Part shown: positions 32,526 through 41,765 of the stretch, in pieces
Numbering within the stretch: the stretch's first letter is position 1
Layout: the number at the start of each line of letters is the position of its first letter
DNA from: Streptomyces geranii
GTDB taxonomy: Bacteria > Actinomycetota > Actinomycetes > Streptomycetales > Streptomycetaceae
Length of the DNA: 64,000 nt
Assembly: GCF_002954775.1 (NCBI RefSeq)
Contig: NZ_PJME01000026.1
Location: 62,001-126,000, forward strand
Direction: 5' to 3'
Notes under the pieces: generated by a model
Told to the model about the DNA's origin: nothing
Databases searched by the model: none
What the model saw: only the letters and a program-made list of their open reading frames with translations
Position numbers and translations under genes: made by a program

Positions 32526-34043
32526 CAGGCTCGCCAGCAGCCGCATCGCGTCGAGTCGTTCGACGTGCCCCAGCTCCACGGGGGCCGCCTCACCGCCGAA
32601 GACCATCGCCTCGGCGCCGGTGAACCGGGGCCAACTTGGCGCGGCTCCGACCCCGTTGGGGTCCCCCGTCTCGATGAAGCGCACCCAGGTGTCCGCCATG
32701 GTGCGGGCCAGCGAGCGGTCGGCCTCGCTCCAGGGCCAGGGTCTGGCGGCCAAGTTGTCCAGCGCGTACGGGAGTTCGGCGGTGTGGAAGACGCCGTATC
32801 CCGGCAGACCGTCACGGGGCGGGGCCACTTCGAGGTCGGGTGGCAGTGGGGGCGTACGGGTGAACCGGTACAGCCAGGTGGGCGCGACGGCGCTGTGGGC
32901 CCGCGCCCAGTGCCACACGGGGTACGTGAACCGGCTCTCGCCGGTGAACCGGCGTGCCGTACGGCGGACTTGGTCGCCGTCGCGCAGGGGGTACAGCTCG
33001 TCGGTGCCCGGCTCGACGGGCAGGCGGCGTACGGCGTCCAGGGTCGCGTAGACCGATCCCTCGTCGGAGTTGGTGCCGACGAGCAGGGGTACGGGGTGCT
33101 GGTGTCCGGCGGCGAAGACGTCGTCGCTCGGGGCGGTGAGGGCCCTGCCGTCGACGACCGGGCCGAAGTGGCCCTTCAGGACCAGCTCGACGCCGTCGGT
33201 ACGGCGCAACCCGGCGATGTCCGGGTCCCCGAACCCTCCCGCTGCCCCGAACTCCCTTGCCCAGCTCAGCCCTTGTCGCTGGGCGGCGGCCTGGTCCGGG
33301 AGCGGGCCCTCCGCCCGTCCGATGCCGGAGGCGCTCTGGCCGATCGCGGCCCGGAAGAGGGGGCGGGCCATTGTCGAGGCCATGAGGTGGCAGATGTGGG
33401 CCGCTCCGGCCGAGTTGCCCGCGAGGGTGACGCGGGCGGGGTCGCCGCCGAAGTGGGCGATGTTCTCCTGGACCCAGGTCAGGGCCGCGACGATGTCCAG
33501 GAGGCCGTAGTTGCCGGACGCGCCGAGGTCGTCCTCGGCGGCCAGGGCCGGGTGGGCGAGGAAACCGAGGGCGCCCAGGCGGTGGTTGAGGGTCACGACG
33601 ACCACGCCCCGGCGGGCCAGTGAGCGGCCGTCGTGGATCTCCTGGCCGCCGTGGCCGTAGCGGTTGCCGCCGCCGTGGATCCAGACCATCACCGGCAGAC
33701 CGCCGCCGCCCGGTTCCGGGGTCCAGACGTTGAGGTAGAGGCAGTCCTCGCTCATCACCAGGGCCCGGCGGTCGGCGAAGTTGGCGTGGTACATGATCGA
33801 GTCGCGGGGCGGCTGCGGTTGCAGGGGCGCGGGGCCGAAGTCGTACGCGGGACGCTCGCCGTCCCACCTGGCGGGCGCCGCCGGTGGCCGCCAGCGCAGG
33901 GCGCCGACGGGCGGCGCCGCGAAGGGGATACCCCGGAAGACGGCCACCTCGCCCTCCCAACGCCCGCTCAGCCGACCGGCGTTCGTGCGGGCCCGGATCG
34001 CCGTGTCCGAGGCGGTCGCCCGGCCGTTCGCCCGTCCGGTCAC
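32511..34043 (-). CDS. Type-B carboxylesterase
   Basis: This protein has 510 residues. FRGIPFAAPPVGALRW, SEDCLYLNVWTPE, the oxyanion motif VWIHGGGN and the nucleophile elbow TLAGNSAGA with Ser are typical. The later acidic residue and the His region (GVFHTAELPYAL) complete the triad. There is no signal peptide, so it acts in the cytoplasm. It is coupled to the amidohydrolase gene by a GTGA overlap. It probably hydrolyses an ester taken up by the island's importer, which is inference. Confidence 0.92.
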   Translation of the reverse strand: MTGRANGRATASDTAIRARTNAGRLSGRWEGEVAVFRGIPFAAPPVGALRWRPPAAPARWDGERPAYDFGPAPLQPQPPRDSIMYHANFADRRALVMSEDCLYLNVWTPEPGGGGLPVMVWIHGGGNRYGHGGQEIHDGRSLARRGVVVVTLNHRLGALGFLAHPALAAEDDLGASGNYGLLDIVAALTWVQENIAHFGGDPARVTLAGNSAGAAHICHLMASTMARPLFRAAIGQSASGIGRAEGPLPDQAAAQRQGLSWAREFGAAGGFGDPDIAGLRRTDGVELVLKGHFGPVVDGRALTAPSDDVFAAGHQHPVPLLVGTNSDEGSVYATLDAVRRLPVEPGTDELYPLRDGDQVRRTARRFTGESRFTYPVWHWARAHSAVAPTWLYRFTRTPPLPPDLEVAPPRDGLPGYGVFHTAELPYALDNLAARPWPWSEADRSLARTMADTWVRFIETGDPNGVGAAPSWPRFTGAEAMVFGGEAAPVELGHVERLDAMRLLASLPRPL

Positions 34044-35266
34044 CTGGCCGCCCGGTCCTTGTGCAGCCGTCCGTCCTTCATGATCACCGCGAGTCGGTCG
34101 CGGTCCTGGAGGACGCGGATGTCGGCCAACGGGTCACCGTCGACGAGCACGAGGTCGGCGAGGAACCCCGCCCGGACCAGGCCGAGTTGGCCGCCGAGGC
34201 CCATCACCTCGCCGCCGTACCCGGTGGCCGCGCGCAGGGCCTCGGCCGGGGTGAAGCCGAACCAGTCGACGAAGAGTTCGAGGTCGCGGAGGTTACGGCC
34301 CACCGGGTTCCAGGCGAAGCCGTAGTCGCCGCCGGGGACGACCCGGACGCCGCGCCTGACCAGCTCGGGCACGACCTGGCGTACGGCGTCGTGGGTGGCC
34401 CGCACCTCCATGCCGGGCTCGGGTTCGCTGCCCGCTTCGTGGAGGTTGGCGTGGATGATGCCGGGGGTCGGCGCGACGAAGATCCGGTCGCGGGCGGCTT
34501 CGAGGAGGTCGAGGGCCTCCTCGTCGGCGAACGTGCAGTGGTAGACGGCACGGATGCCGTGCCGTACGGCCATCTTGATCGACTCGGCGGCGTGTGCGTG
34601 CGCGGTGAGCCAGACGCCGTGTTTCTCCGCCGTGCGGGAGGCGGCGGCGACCTCCTCGTCCGTGAACTGGACGATCCGCGAGGTGCCTTGCACGACGGCA
34701 CTCTCCCCGGAGAGGGACAACTTGACGATGTCGACGCCGAGTTCGGCCATGCCGGTCACGAAGCGGGACACCGACTCGGGGTCGGACGCACGGCCGTCGA
34801 TGCCGGGGAAGTCGTAGACACCGGGCTCGACCATGCCCGCGCTGCCCTCCCAGGAGGCGGCCTTCAGCCGTGGCCCGGGCATCCAGCCCTCGGCGAACGC
34901 CTTGCGGGCCGCGATCTCCGTGCCGGGCAGCCGGTTGCCGCCGGAGTACGCGCTGGTGATCCCGTGGTCGAGCAGGACCCGGCCCGCGTGGGCCACCAAC
35001 AGGGCCTTCTCCTCAGGGGGTTCGTCGCGGCGCCGGGAGAGGTGCTCGACGGTGGAGCCGAAGCCGAGGTGGGCGTGGGCGTCGACCAGGCCGGGGAGGA
35101 GGGTGCCTCCGCCGCCGTCGATCACTCGGGCGCCGGTGCTCAGGTCGCGCGGGATCCGGTCGGACACCTCGGTGATGCGGTTGCCCTCGACGAGCACCTC
35201 GGCGGGGAAGGGGTCGTGTCCGGTGCCGTCGAAGACCCGGATGTCGGTGAAGAGGGTGCGGGTCAT
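34040..35266 (-). CDS. Amidohydrolase (imidazolonepropionase-like metallo-hydrolase)
   Basis: This protein has 408 residues. Metal-binding GLVDAHAHLGF near residue 60, a bridging Lys in DIVKLSLSG, His in WLTAHAHAAESI and VYHCTF, and Asp in VPGGDYGFAW are in the right order for a binuclear amidohydrolase of the prolidase/imidazolonepropionase group. It overlaps both neighbours (ATGA upstream, GTGA downstream). The substrate is an amide, lactam or lactone that cannot be named. Confidence 0.9.
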   Translation of the reverse strand: MTRTLFTDIRVFDGTGHDPFPAEVLVEGNRITEVSDRIPRDLSTGARVIDGGGGTLLPGLVDAHAHLGFGSTVEHLSRRRDEPPEEKALLVAHAGRVLLDHGITSAYSGGNRLPGTEIAARKAFAEGWMPGPRLKAASWEGSAGMVEPGVYDFPGIDGRASDPESVSRFVTGMAELGVDIVKLSLSGESAVVQGTSRIVQFTDEEVAAASRTAEKHGVWLTAHAHAAESIKMAVRHGIRAVYHCTFADEEALDLLEAARDRIFVAPTPGIIHANLHEAGSEPEPGMEVRATHDAVRQVVPELVRRGVRVVPGGDYGFAWNPVGRNLRDLELFVDWFGFTPAEALRAATGYGGEVMGLGGQLGLVRAGFLADLVLVDGDPLADIRVLQDRDRLAVIMKDGRLHKDRAAR

Positions 35267-36099
35267 GGGGTCGCCCTCCGGAAGCGGTGCCGCATCTCGC
35301 CGACTCCCCCGATGCGGCTGACCAGTTCGTCGTCGGGGGTGAGAAACCGCTGCGGTGTGCGGCGGTTGCCGACGCCCGCCGGGGTGCCCGTGAAGATGAG
35401 GTCGCCGGGGAGCAGGGTGCAGAACTCGCTCAGGTACGAGACGAGTTGGGGGATCGGGAAGATCATGCTGCCGGTGCGGTCGTACTGGACGACCTCGCCG
35501 TTCAGTTCGCAGGTCAGTTCCAGGTCGTCCCGGTGGCCGGCGGCGTCGATCTCGTCGAGGCTGACGAGGGCGGGGCCGATGGGGCCGAATCCGGGGTGCG
35601 ACTTGCCGAGCGAGAACTGGGCCGGATGACCTGCCAGTTGAGCTGTCCGCTCGGACAGGTCCTGGCCGACCGTGAGGGCGACGACCGGGTCCCAGCCCTT
35701 CTCCACGGGCACCTTGTGCGCCTCGCGGCCGATGACCGCGACCAGTTCCAGCTCCCAGTCGACGTTGCCCGGCGGCAGGTCGATCGTGGTGTACGGGCCG
35801 GTGAGACAGGTGGGGAACTTGGTGAAGACGAGGGGGGCCGAGGGTTCCTCGTAGCCCGCTTCCGCTGTGTGGGGGCGGTAGTTGAGGGCCACGGCGAAGA
35901 TCTGGCGGGGGGCGGGGATAAGGCCGGGTGCCTGGAGGTCGGCCGGGTCGTAGGGGCGGGCGCCCGTGGCGGACCTCGACGACCAGTCGAGCAGGTCGTT
36001 CCAGTGCGTGAAGAGGTCGGTCGCGAACTCGGCCGGGACCGCAATCGCGCCCTCTTCCGTCAACAGGACCGGATGGCCCGCTAGTTGTGCGATGCGCAT
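35263..36099 (-). CDS. Fumarylacetoacetate hydrolase-family protein 1
   Basis: This protein has 278 residues from ATG 36099. FAVALNYRPHTAEAG, VDWELELVAVIG (two metal-binding acids), LTVGQDLSERTAQ and IFTGTPAGVGNRRTPQRFL are characteristic of the FAH fold. Such enzymes cleave or hydrate acylpyruvates and 2-oxo-enoates. The longer frame upstream runs into the next FAH gene and is rejected. It lies 4 bases after FAH protein 2, so the two may act on successive intermediates. Confidence 0.9.
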   Translation of the reverse strand: MRIAQLAGHPVLLTEEGAIAVPAEFATDLFTHWNDLLDWSSRSATGARPYDPADLQAPGLIPAPRQIFAVALNYRPHTAEAGYEEPSAPLVFTKFPTCLTGPYTTIDLPPGNVDWELELVAVIGREAHKVPVEKGWDPVVALTVGQDLSERTAQLAGHPAQFSLGKSHPGFGPIGPALVSLDEIDAAGHRDDLELTCELNGEVVQYDRTGSMIFPIPQLVSYLSEFCTLLPGDLIFTGTPAGVGNRRTPQRFLTPDDELVSRIGGVGEMRHRFRRATP

Positions 36100-36103
36100 C
36101 GGC

Positions 36104-36979
36104 TCAGGCTTCCCATTGCCCGGCGGGCGGCTCTTCAGTGCCGTAAGCGTCCTTCCAGGACAGCACCGGGTTGCGCAGCACGCCCAAGCCCTCGATCTCG
36201 GCCTCGACGACGTCACCGGGCTTGAGGTAGTTCGCGAAGGGGTCCGGGGTGCTCGCGGCGACGCCGGCGATCGTGCCCGTGGTGATGATGTCGCCCGCGC
36301 TGTAGATCTGCGGCGAGTGGTAGGCGACCAGTTGCGGGATCGAGACCGACATCCGCGAGGTGTTCGACTTCTGGCGTACGTCGCCGTTGACCCGTAGCTC
36401 CATGTCGAGGTCGTGCGGGTCGTCGATCTCGTCCGCCGTGACGATGTACGGGCCGATCGGGCAGAACGTGTCGATGGCCTTGGAGAAGGAGAAGACCCCG
36501 GACTCCATCTCCCGGCGCTGGATGTCACGCGCGGTGATGTCGTTGAACACCAGGTAGCCCGCGATGTGTTCGGCGGCCTGCTCGGCGGAGAAGAACTTGC
36601 CGGGTTTGCCTATGACGACGGCGAGTTCGAGTTCGTAGTCCAGTTCCCGGGTGAGGTTCGCCGGGTAGACGATCGGGTCCTCCGGGCCGATGACCGCGTC
36701 GACGTTCTGGAAGAAGACGATGCCCTTGTTGACCGGGTGGGACCAGTCGACCCGGACCAGATCCTCGTGGTGCTCACGGAAGTTGCCGGCCGTGTGGAAG
36801 AACTTCTTCGGCACGATCGGGGCCCGCAGCCGTACGTCCGCGAGCGCGAACGTCCGCCCGGTTTCGCGGACTTGGCCCTCGTGCGCGAAGAACGCACGCG
36901 TCGAGGGCACCGCCAGCTCCACGACCGTCTCCCCGTCGAGCCGTCCCACCAGTCCCTCGTCGAACGTCACCAGCTTCAT
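36104..36979 (-). CDS. Fumarylacetoacetate hydrolase-family protein 2
   Basis: This protein has 291 residues from ATG 36979 (MKLVTFDEGLVGRLDG). FFHTAGNFREHHEDL supplies the catalytic His pair region, LDYELELAVVIG and FNDITARDIQRRE carry the metal ligands, and IITTGTIAGVA closes the site. It is the first gene of the minus-strand operon FAH2-FAH1-amidohydrolase-esterase-CMD. Upstream lie ACCGTGGTTG direct repeats and operator 5. Confidence 0.9.
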   Translation of the reverse strand: MKLVTFDEGLVGRLDGETVVELAVPSTRAFFAHEGQVRETGRTFALADVRLRAPIVPKKFFHTAGNFREHHEDLVRVDWSHPVNKGIVFFQNVDAVIGPEDPIVYPANLTRELDYELELAVVIGKPGKFFSAEQAAEHIAGYLVFNDITARDIQRREMESGVFSFSKAIDTFCPIGPYIVTADEIDDPHDLDMELRVNGDVRQKSNTSRMSVSIPQLVAYHSPQIYSAGDIITTGTIAGVAASTPDPFANYLKPGDVVEAEIEGLGVLRNPVLSWKDAYGTEEPPAGQWEA

Positions 36980-37032
36980 CGAATCTCCGACCTCGCTCAA
37001 CCACGGTCAACCACGGTTAACCATCACAAGCC

Positions 37033-37062
37033 TTAACTGTCGACAGACAGCCTGCCTATGGC
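37033..37062. promoter_or_regulatory. TGTCGACA operator 5 in divergent control region
   Basis: CTGTCGACAG (37037-37046) lies between the divergent FAH2 and SDR genes. On the plus strand, TTAACT 37033-37038 and TATGGC 37057-37062 are 18 bases apart and flank it. A degenerate copy TGTGGACA follows at 37091-37098. Confidence 0.6.
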
Positions 37063-37129
37063 GCTGTTTGGCGTCAATAGATGCGTCAAGTGTGGACACA
37101 AATCCGGGTCGTGGCTTACCGTCCGGACC

Positions 37130-37879
37130 ATGCGCGCTACTTGGGACTTCACGGGAACGCGGGCGCTGGTCGCCGGTGCGGGTGGTATCGGCGCGGCGGT
37201 GGCCGGGGCGCTGGCCTCGGCGGGGGCGGCGGTGCTCGTCCTCGACATCGACAAGGCGAAACTCGACCGGCTCCAGCAGGAGACCTCCGGTTTCGTCAGT
37301 GGGCTGGCCGTCGACCTCACCTCGGCGGACGCCTGCCGGACCGCTGTCGGCCGTACGGTCGAACTCCTCGGCGGGATAGACGTGTTCGTACACGCCGTGG
37401 GCGTCAACGACCGGCGTCCGGTGCTGGAGACACCCGACGAGGTGTGGGAGCGGATCACCGCGATCAACCTCGACAGCGCCTTCTGGCTGGGCCGGGCCGT
37501 CGGCGCGGTGATGGTGCCCGCCGGGTACGGGCGGATCGTGTACCTGTCCTCCGTCTCGGGGCTGCTCGCGCACGCGGACCACTCCCCGTACGCGGCGACC
37601 AAGGGCGGCGTCAACCAGCTGATGCGGGTGATGGCACGCGAGTGGGCGCCAACCGGAGTCACCGTCAACGCGGTTGCCCCCGGCTACACCGAGACCGAGC
37701 TGACCCGCGCCTACCTCGCCCGGCCCGGCGTACGCGCCTCCCTGGAGTCCCTCGTCCCCGCCGGACGCCTCGGGCGGCCCGCCGACCTCACCGGCCCCGT
37801 CCTCTTCCTCTCCTCCGACGAGTCGGCGTTCGTCACCGGACAGGTGCTGTACGCCGACGGCGGGCGGACCCTCGTATGA
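37130..37879 (+). CDS. SDR-family oxidoreductase (island gene)
   Basis: This protein has 249 residues from ATG 37130. ALVAGAGGIGAAVAGAL (cofactor), HAVGVND (NAG position), SSVSGLLAHADHSPYAATKGG with the complete Ser-Tyr-Lys triad, and VTGQVLYADGGRTL are present. An earlier in-frame ATG at 37058 gives an unlikely Cys-rich leader and is rejected. It overlaps the next SDR frame by ATGA, so the pair is coupled. Confidence 0.9.
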   Translation: MRATWDFTGTRALVAGAGGIGAAVAGALASAGAAVLVLDIDKAKLDRLQQETSGFVSGLAVDLTSADACRTAVGRTVELLGGIDVFVHAVGVNDRRPVLETPDEVWERITAINLDSAFWLGRAVGAVMVPAGYGRIVYLSSVSGLLAHADHSPYAATKGGVNQLMRVMAREWAPTGVTVNAVAPGYTETELTRAYLARPGVRASLESLVPAGRLGRPADLTGPVLFLSSDESAFVTGQVLYADGGRTLV

Positions 37880-37914
37880 CAGCCAACCCCCCGAACTCTG
37901 TGAACGGAGCCCGC

Positions 37915-38697
37915 ATGAACCCCGTACTCGAACGCTTCGCCGGCCAGACCGTCCTCGTCACCGGTGCCGGTACCGGGTTCGGTGCCGAGATCGCCGTCCG
38001 GGCCGCGCAGGAGGGTGCGGATGTCGCGGTCCACTACCGCAGCTCCCGGGCGGGCGCCGAAGCAACTGCGCAGCGGGTGACGGAACTTGGCCGCAAGGCC
38101 TTCGTCGTGCAGGCGGACATCGCCGAGCACGAGCAGATCAAGCGCCTCGCCGACGAGGTCTGGGCGCACTTCGGTCGCCTCGACGTGGCCGTGAACAACG
38201 TCGGTGACGTGGCCCGCGAGCAGATGTCCTGGCGGGACATCACCGAGGAGTCCATCGACCACGTCCTCGCCGTCGACATCAAGGGCACGCTGCTGTGCAC
38301 GCACGAGTTCGGGGCGCGGATGCTGGAGCAGGAGGGGGGCGGTTCGATCGTGAACGTCGGCTCCACCGTGGTCGTACGGGGGAGTGCGCGTGCGCCGCAG
38401 TACGCCGCCGCGAAGTACGGGATCATCGGGCTGACCAAGTCGTATGCGCAAGCGTTCGCGCCTCGGGTGCGGGTGAATGTCTTCGCGCCGGGGTTCATCG
38501 AGACGGCGGCGACGCTGGGGCGGGACGACTGGAAGGGTGGGCGGGGGGAGGTGTTGCGGGCGGCCACTCCTATGGGGCGGATTCCGGGGCCTGAGGAGTT
38601 GGCGGGGACCGCGTTGTTCTTGGCTACGGAGGACGCGCGGCATATTACGGGTGGGTTCCTGATTGCTGATGGGGGTTACAACATGGTGGGGGCGTGA
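37915..38697 (+). CDS. SDR-family oxidoreductase (3-oxoacyl-ACP reductase-like)
   Basis: This protein has 260 residues from ATG 37915, chosen for the GGAG 7 bases before it. ATG 37876, coupled to the previous stop, is the alternative. VLVTGAGTGFGAEIAV, NNVGDVAREQ, VGSTVVVRGSARAPQYAAAKYG (Ser, Tyr, Lys) and GGFLIADGGYNMV are canonical. The adenine-binding loop HYRSSRAGAE favours NADP(H). It is co-transcribed with the preceding SDR and followed by a repeat and a strong terminator. Confidence 0.9.
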   Translation: MNPVLERFAGQTVLVTGAGTGFGAEIAVRAAQEGADVAVHYRSSRAGAEATAQRVTELGRKAFVVQADIAEHEQIKRLADEVWAHFGRLDVAVNNVGDVAREQMSWRDITEESIDHVLAVDIKGTLLCTHEFGARMLEQEGGGSIVNVGSTVVVRGSARAPQYAAAKYGIIGLTKSYAQAFAPRVRVNVFAPGFIETAATLGRDDWKGGRGEVLRAATPMGRIPGPEELAGTALFLATEDARHITGGFLIADGGYNMVGA

Positions 38698-38727
38698 TGG
38701 TGGGGGTAGTTGGTCGGATGCGGGTCG

Positions 38728-38763
38728 GTGGGGGCTGGTCGCGCAGTTCCCCGCGCCCCTAGG
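38728..38763. repeat. Streptomyces intergenic repeat, copy A3 (short form)
   Basis: GGCTGGTCGCGCAGTTCCCC followed by GCGCCCCTAGG shares the end blocks of copies A1 and A2 but lacks the central GCGGCGGAGCCGC arm. Confidence 0.7.
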
Positions 38764-38818
38764 TACGTACCCCTGCGCCCTGTTGAGAAGTTGCTCCCTT
38801 CCTCCAAACCCAAGAACT

Positions 38819-38860
38819 CCGGCCCCCGGGAATCGGTTCGCATCCAATTCCGGGGGCCGG
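38819..38860. terminator. Bidirectional terminator between convergent genes
   Basis: CCGGCCCCCGGGAAT and ATTCCGGGGGCCGG pair over 14 bases with one bulge and a 13-base loop. On the plus strand it is followed by TCCTTGTGTT. It serves the SDR pair and the large secreted-protein gene. Confidence 0.8.
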
Positions 38861-38876
38861 TCCTTGTGTTGGGGTG

Positions 38877-40832
38877 TCAGGCGACCGTCAGGGTGATCGC
38901 GCCCGTGTAGGAGGTGCCCGCCGTGATGGCGGTGGTCGTGCCGTTGACCGTCAGGGTTGCCGTCTTGCCGGTGGGGGCCTGGATGGTGGCCCCGCTCGCC
39001 AGGGTGAGGGCGCTCAGGTACGACGTGCCGGTCACCGTCCAGGTCGTGCCGGAGCCCAGGGTGACCAGGACGCCGTTGTTCACCACCGCGCCGGGGGTGT
39101 TGGTGACCTCGCTGATCTCGCGGTACTCCGTGGAGGTGATCGTCGAGACGGTGTGCTTGGCGGTGGACGCGGAGATGATGCCCTCGACCGTCGAGCGGGT
39201 GAAGGACAGGGACAGGTTCTGGCCCTGGATGCTCGCGTTGCCGCCACCCCGGACCGAGTTGTAGAAGTCGCCGGTCAGGGCGATGTCCGTGAAGGTGCCC
39301 TTCGCGTCGGTGGACTGGGACGAAGTCGTCGTCCAGGACGAGGACTTGGTGGGGGTGCCGGTCGGTTCGGTGTACGTGCCTATCGTCTCCGTCTTCCATG
39401 CCTTGCCGGAGACCGTGACGCTGCTCGGCCGGTCGGAGTCCATCAGCTGGAAGACGACTCCGTTGCCGGGGTTGATGGTCGCGCCGTCGGAGCCGTCGGC
39501 CGTGACGGTGCCCGCGACCGCCTTGCACATGAACGCCGTCTCGCCGGTGTTGACCTGGGTGCCGCCGTCGATGGTGACCGACCCGGCCGCGTACCAGAGG
39601 ACCATGAAGCGGCCGGAGTTGATGACCGTCGAGCGTTCGGGGAGGGCGCTCAACTCGGCGCTGGTGAGGCCGAGTTCTAGCGAGTCGTTCAGGTCGGCCA
39701 CCGCGTCCGCGGTGCTGTCGCCGTAGTGGGCCGAGGCGCCCCAGTGGATGAGGGCGTAGTCGCCTACGTCGAAGGCGCAGCCGAGGAAGTGTTCGGTGAC
39801 GTTGCCGATGGCGTACGAGCCGTAGCCCTGGCCGCCCGTGTTGGCGATGCTGCTGTTGATCGCGGTGAGCGTGCAGTAGCTGCCGCCGTCGACCGAGAGG
39901 GCACCCCATTTCTCCGAGGAGATCGAGGAGTTGACGAAGGACAGCTTGGTGCTCGCGCCGAGCAGGTTGGTCGTACGGACGTTGCCGGACAGGCCCAGCA
40001 TCCACGGGACGGTGATCATGTACCGGGTGTCACCGGTGCCGGCGGACGGGTACTCGGCCGGGACGGTGCCGTCGGCGCAGTGCAGCGTGGAGTTCTTGAC
40101 GACGACGTTGGCGGTGGCGTCGGCGATGACGGCGGTACGGACCACGCCCTCGTTGCTGACGGTCGCGCCGTCCACGACGAGGGTCGTACCCGCCCCCGTG
40201 CCGACGATGGCGGCGCCGTAACCTGCGAAGTCGCAGCGGCCGTTGCCGACGTACGCCACCTGCGGGTTCGTGAGCGTGTAGGTGCCGCCGCCCGCGACGT
40301 ACACGCCGTTGAACGCCTCGCCGTCCGACAGCAGCCGGATGTCGCTCGCGCCCGTGTCGGTGACGGTGCCGCCGAGGACCGCCGACGGGACCGACTTGGC
40401 CTCGTCCACGCCGTCGGCGTCCACGTACAGGGCCTGGCGGAAGGGGAAGGTGAGGTCGTCGTAGGCGACGTCGGTGGCCTCGGCGACGGTCAGGACGACC
40501 GTTCCGGAGTAGGTGCCTGCCGCGATGGCGGTCGCCACCCCGCCGTAGCCGTCGGTGAGTTCGGCCAGCTCGCTGCCGGTCTCCACCCCGTTGACGGTGA
40601 GGCTGAGGCTGTGGCCGTCCGGGACGGCGATGGCACCGCCCTCCTCGATGACGAGCGCACCCGCCGTGGTGGTCTCGGTGAGCGTCAGGGTCTCCCCCGC
40701 CGCGACGGTGATCGTGTCGGCGGCGGCGGCACGGGCGGTGGCCGGTGCGAGGACCGGCGGCGCCAGCAGTCCGGCGACCGCCACGAGGAGGGCGCGATTG
40801 CGGGACCGGTAGCTGATGTTGGTGCGCAGCAC
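38877..40832 (-). CDS. Large secreted beta-helix-like protein with duplicated end modules
   Basis: This protein has 651 residues from GTG 40832, with GGGAG 6 bases before. A Sec signal (LLVAVAGLLAPPVLAPATARA) is followed by a module of the form GAIAVPDGHSLSLTVNG...SGTVVLTVA. A very similar module closes the protein (ATIQAPTGKTATLTVNG...TGAITLTVA). Between them lie several hundred residues of short beta-strands rich in Gly, Ser, Thr, Asn and Val, resembling a right-handed parallel beta-helix. No catalytic motif was recognised. It could be a polysaccharide lyase-like enzyme or a surface protein. It sits inside the island but has no TGTCGACA site at its start. Confidence 0.8.
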   Translation of the reverse strand: MLRTNISYRSRNRALLVAVAGLLAPPVLAPATARAAAADTITVAAGETLTLTETTTAGALVIEEGGAIAVPDGHSLSLTVNGVETGSELAELTDGYGGVATAIAAGTYSGTVVLTVAEATDVAYDDLTFPFRQALYVDADGVDEAKSVPSAVLGGTVTDTGASDIRLLSDGEAFNGVYVAGGGTYTLTNPQVAYVGNGRCDFAGYGAAIVGTGAGTTLVVDGATVSNEGVVRTAVIADATANVVVKNSTLHCADGTVPAEYPSAGTGDTRYMITVPWMLGLSGNVRTTNLLGASTKLSFVNSSISSEKWGALSVDGGSYCTLTAINSSIANTGGQGYGSYAIGNVTEHFLGCAFDVGDYALIHWGASAHYGDSTADAVADLNDSLELGLTSAELSALPERSTVINSGRFMVLWYAAGSVTIDGGTQVNTGETAFMCKAVAGTVTADGSDGATINPGNGVVFQLMDSDRPSSVTVSGKAWKTETIGTYTEPTGTPTKSSSWTTTSSQSTDAKGTFTDIALTGDFYNSVRGGGNASIQGQNLSLSFTRSTVEGIISASTAKHTVSTITSTEYREISEVTNTPGAVVNNGVLVTLGSGTTWTVTGTSYLSALTLASGATIQAPTGKTATLTVNGTTTAITAGTSYTGAITLTVA

Positions 40833-40949
40833 TGTGAACTCCCAGGATTGGATGGGTTTTTGGGCAGGGGGAAGCGACGCTTGGCGTCAGCCGGGAGAAA
40901 GGCGTGAAGGGGGAAGGTGGGGGGGGTGGGTCTAGTGGTGGGGGTGGGC

Positions 40950-41765
40950 CTAGTGGGCGACCGACTCCGTCAAGTCCGGCTGGTCCGGGGTGCGTTCGCC
41001 TCTGATGCGGGACAGCACTCGGGTACGCAGTTCGGTGAACCGGGGGTCCGCGCGGGTGGTGAGCTGGTCGCGGTCGGTGCCCAGGGGGATCGTCAGGGTC
41101 TCCAGGACCGCCGTGGGTCTGCCGCCCAGGACGACGACCCGGTCGCCGAGGTAGACGGCCTCGTCGATGTCGTGCGTGACCACGACCACCGTGATGCCCA
41201 GGCGACCGCGCAGCTCCAGGGTGAGATCCTCCAGGTCGAAGCGGGACTGGGCGTCGACCGAGCCGAACGGCTCGTCCATCAGCAACACCGGGGCGTCGTA
41301 GGCCAGTCCGCGTGCGATGGCGACCCGCTGCTGCATGCCGCCGGACAGCTGCCAGGGGTACTTCTCCCCGACATTCGACAGCCCGACCGCCTCCAGGCAC
41401 TCGGCCGCCCGCTGCCGCCGTACCGCCTTCTTCACGCCCCGGCCCTGGAGCGGGAAGGCGACGTTGTCCCACACCCGCATCCAGGGGAGCAGGGAGCCGC
41501 GGTAGTCCTGCGAGACGACCGCGATGTCGGCGTGCGGGGCCGTCAGCGGCAACTCCCCGTAGCGCACGGTCCCTTCGGAGGGCGGGGTGAGGCCGGCCAG
41601 GCAGCGCAGCAGTGTCGTCTTGCCCGCGCCCGAGGGGCCGACGACGCACACCACTTCCCCCGGGTCCACCCGCAGCGACAGTCCGCCCAGCACCCGGTGT
41701 TCCTGTGTGCCCCGCCCGAAGCTCATGCCTACGTTCTCGACGTGCAGGCTGGATCCGCGTGTCAT
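40950..41765 (-). CDS. ABC importer ATPase (nitrate/sulfonate/taurine type)
   Basis: This protein has 271 residues from ATG 41765, overlapping the permease stop (ATGA). Walker A VVGPSGAGKTTLL, Q-loop VVSQDY, signature QLSGGMQQRVAIARGLA, Walker B VLLMDEPFGSVD and the H-loop VVTHDIDEAVYLGD are intact. It energises uptake by the two permeases encoded upstream. It is the last gene of the importer operon. Confidence 0.93.
   Translation of the reverse strand: MTRGSSLHVENVGMSFGRGTQEHRVLGGLSLRVDPGEVVCVVGPSGAGKTTLLRCLAGLTPPSEGTVRYGELPLTAPHADIAVVSQDYRGSLLPWMRVWDNVAFPLQGRGVKKAVRRQRAAECLEAVGLSNVGEKYPWQLSGGMQQRVAIARGLAYDAPVLLMDEPFGSVDAQSRFDLEDLTLELRGRLGITVVVVTHDIDEAVYLGDRVVVLGGRPTAVLETLTIPLGTDRDQLTTRADPRFTELRTRVLSRIRGERTPDQPDLTESVAH

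Noticed and set aside
35263..36528. Single 421-residue FAH protein
   Set aside because: The N-terminal 140 residues are an out-of-frame reading of the neighbouring FAH gene. The true start is ATG 36099.
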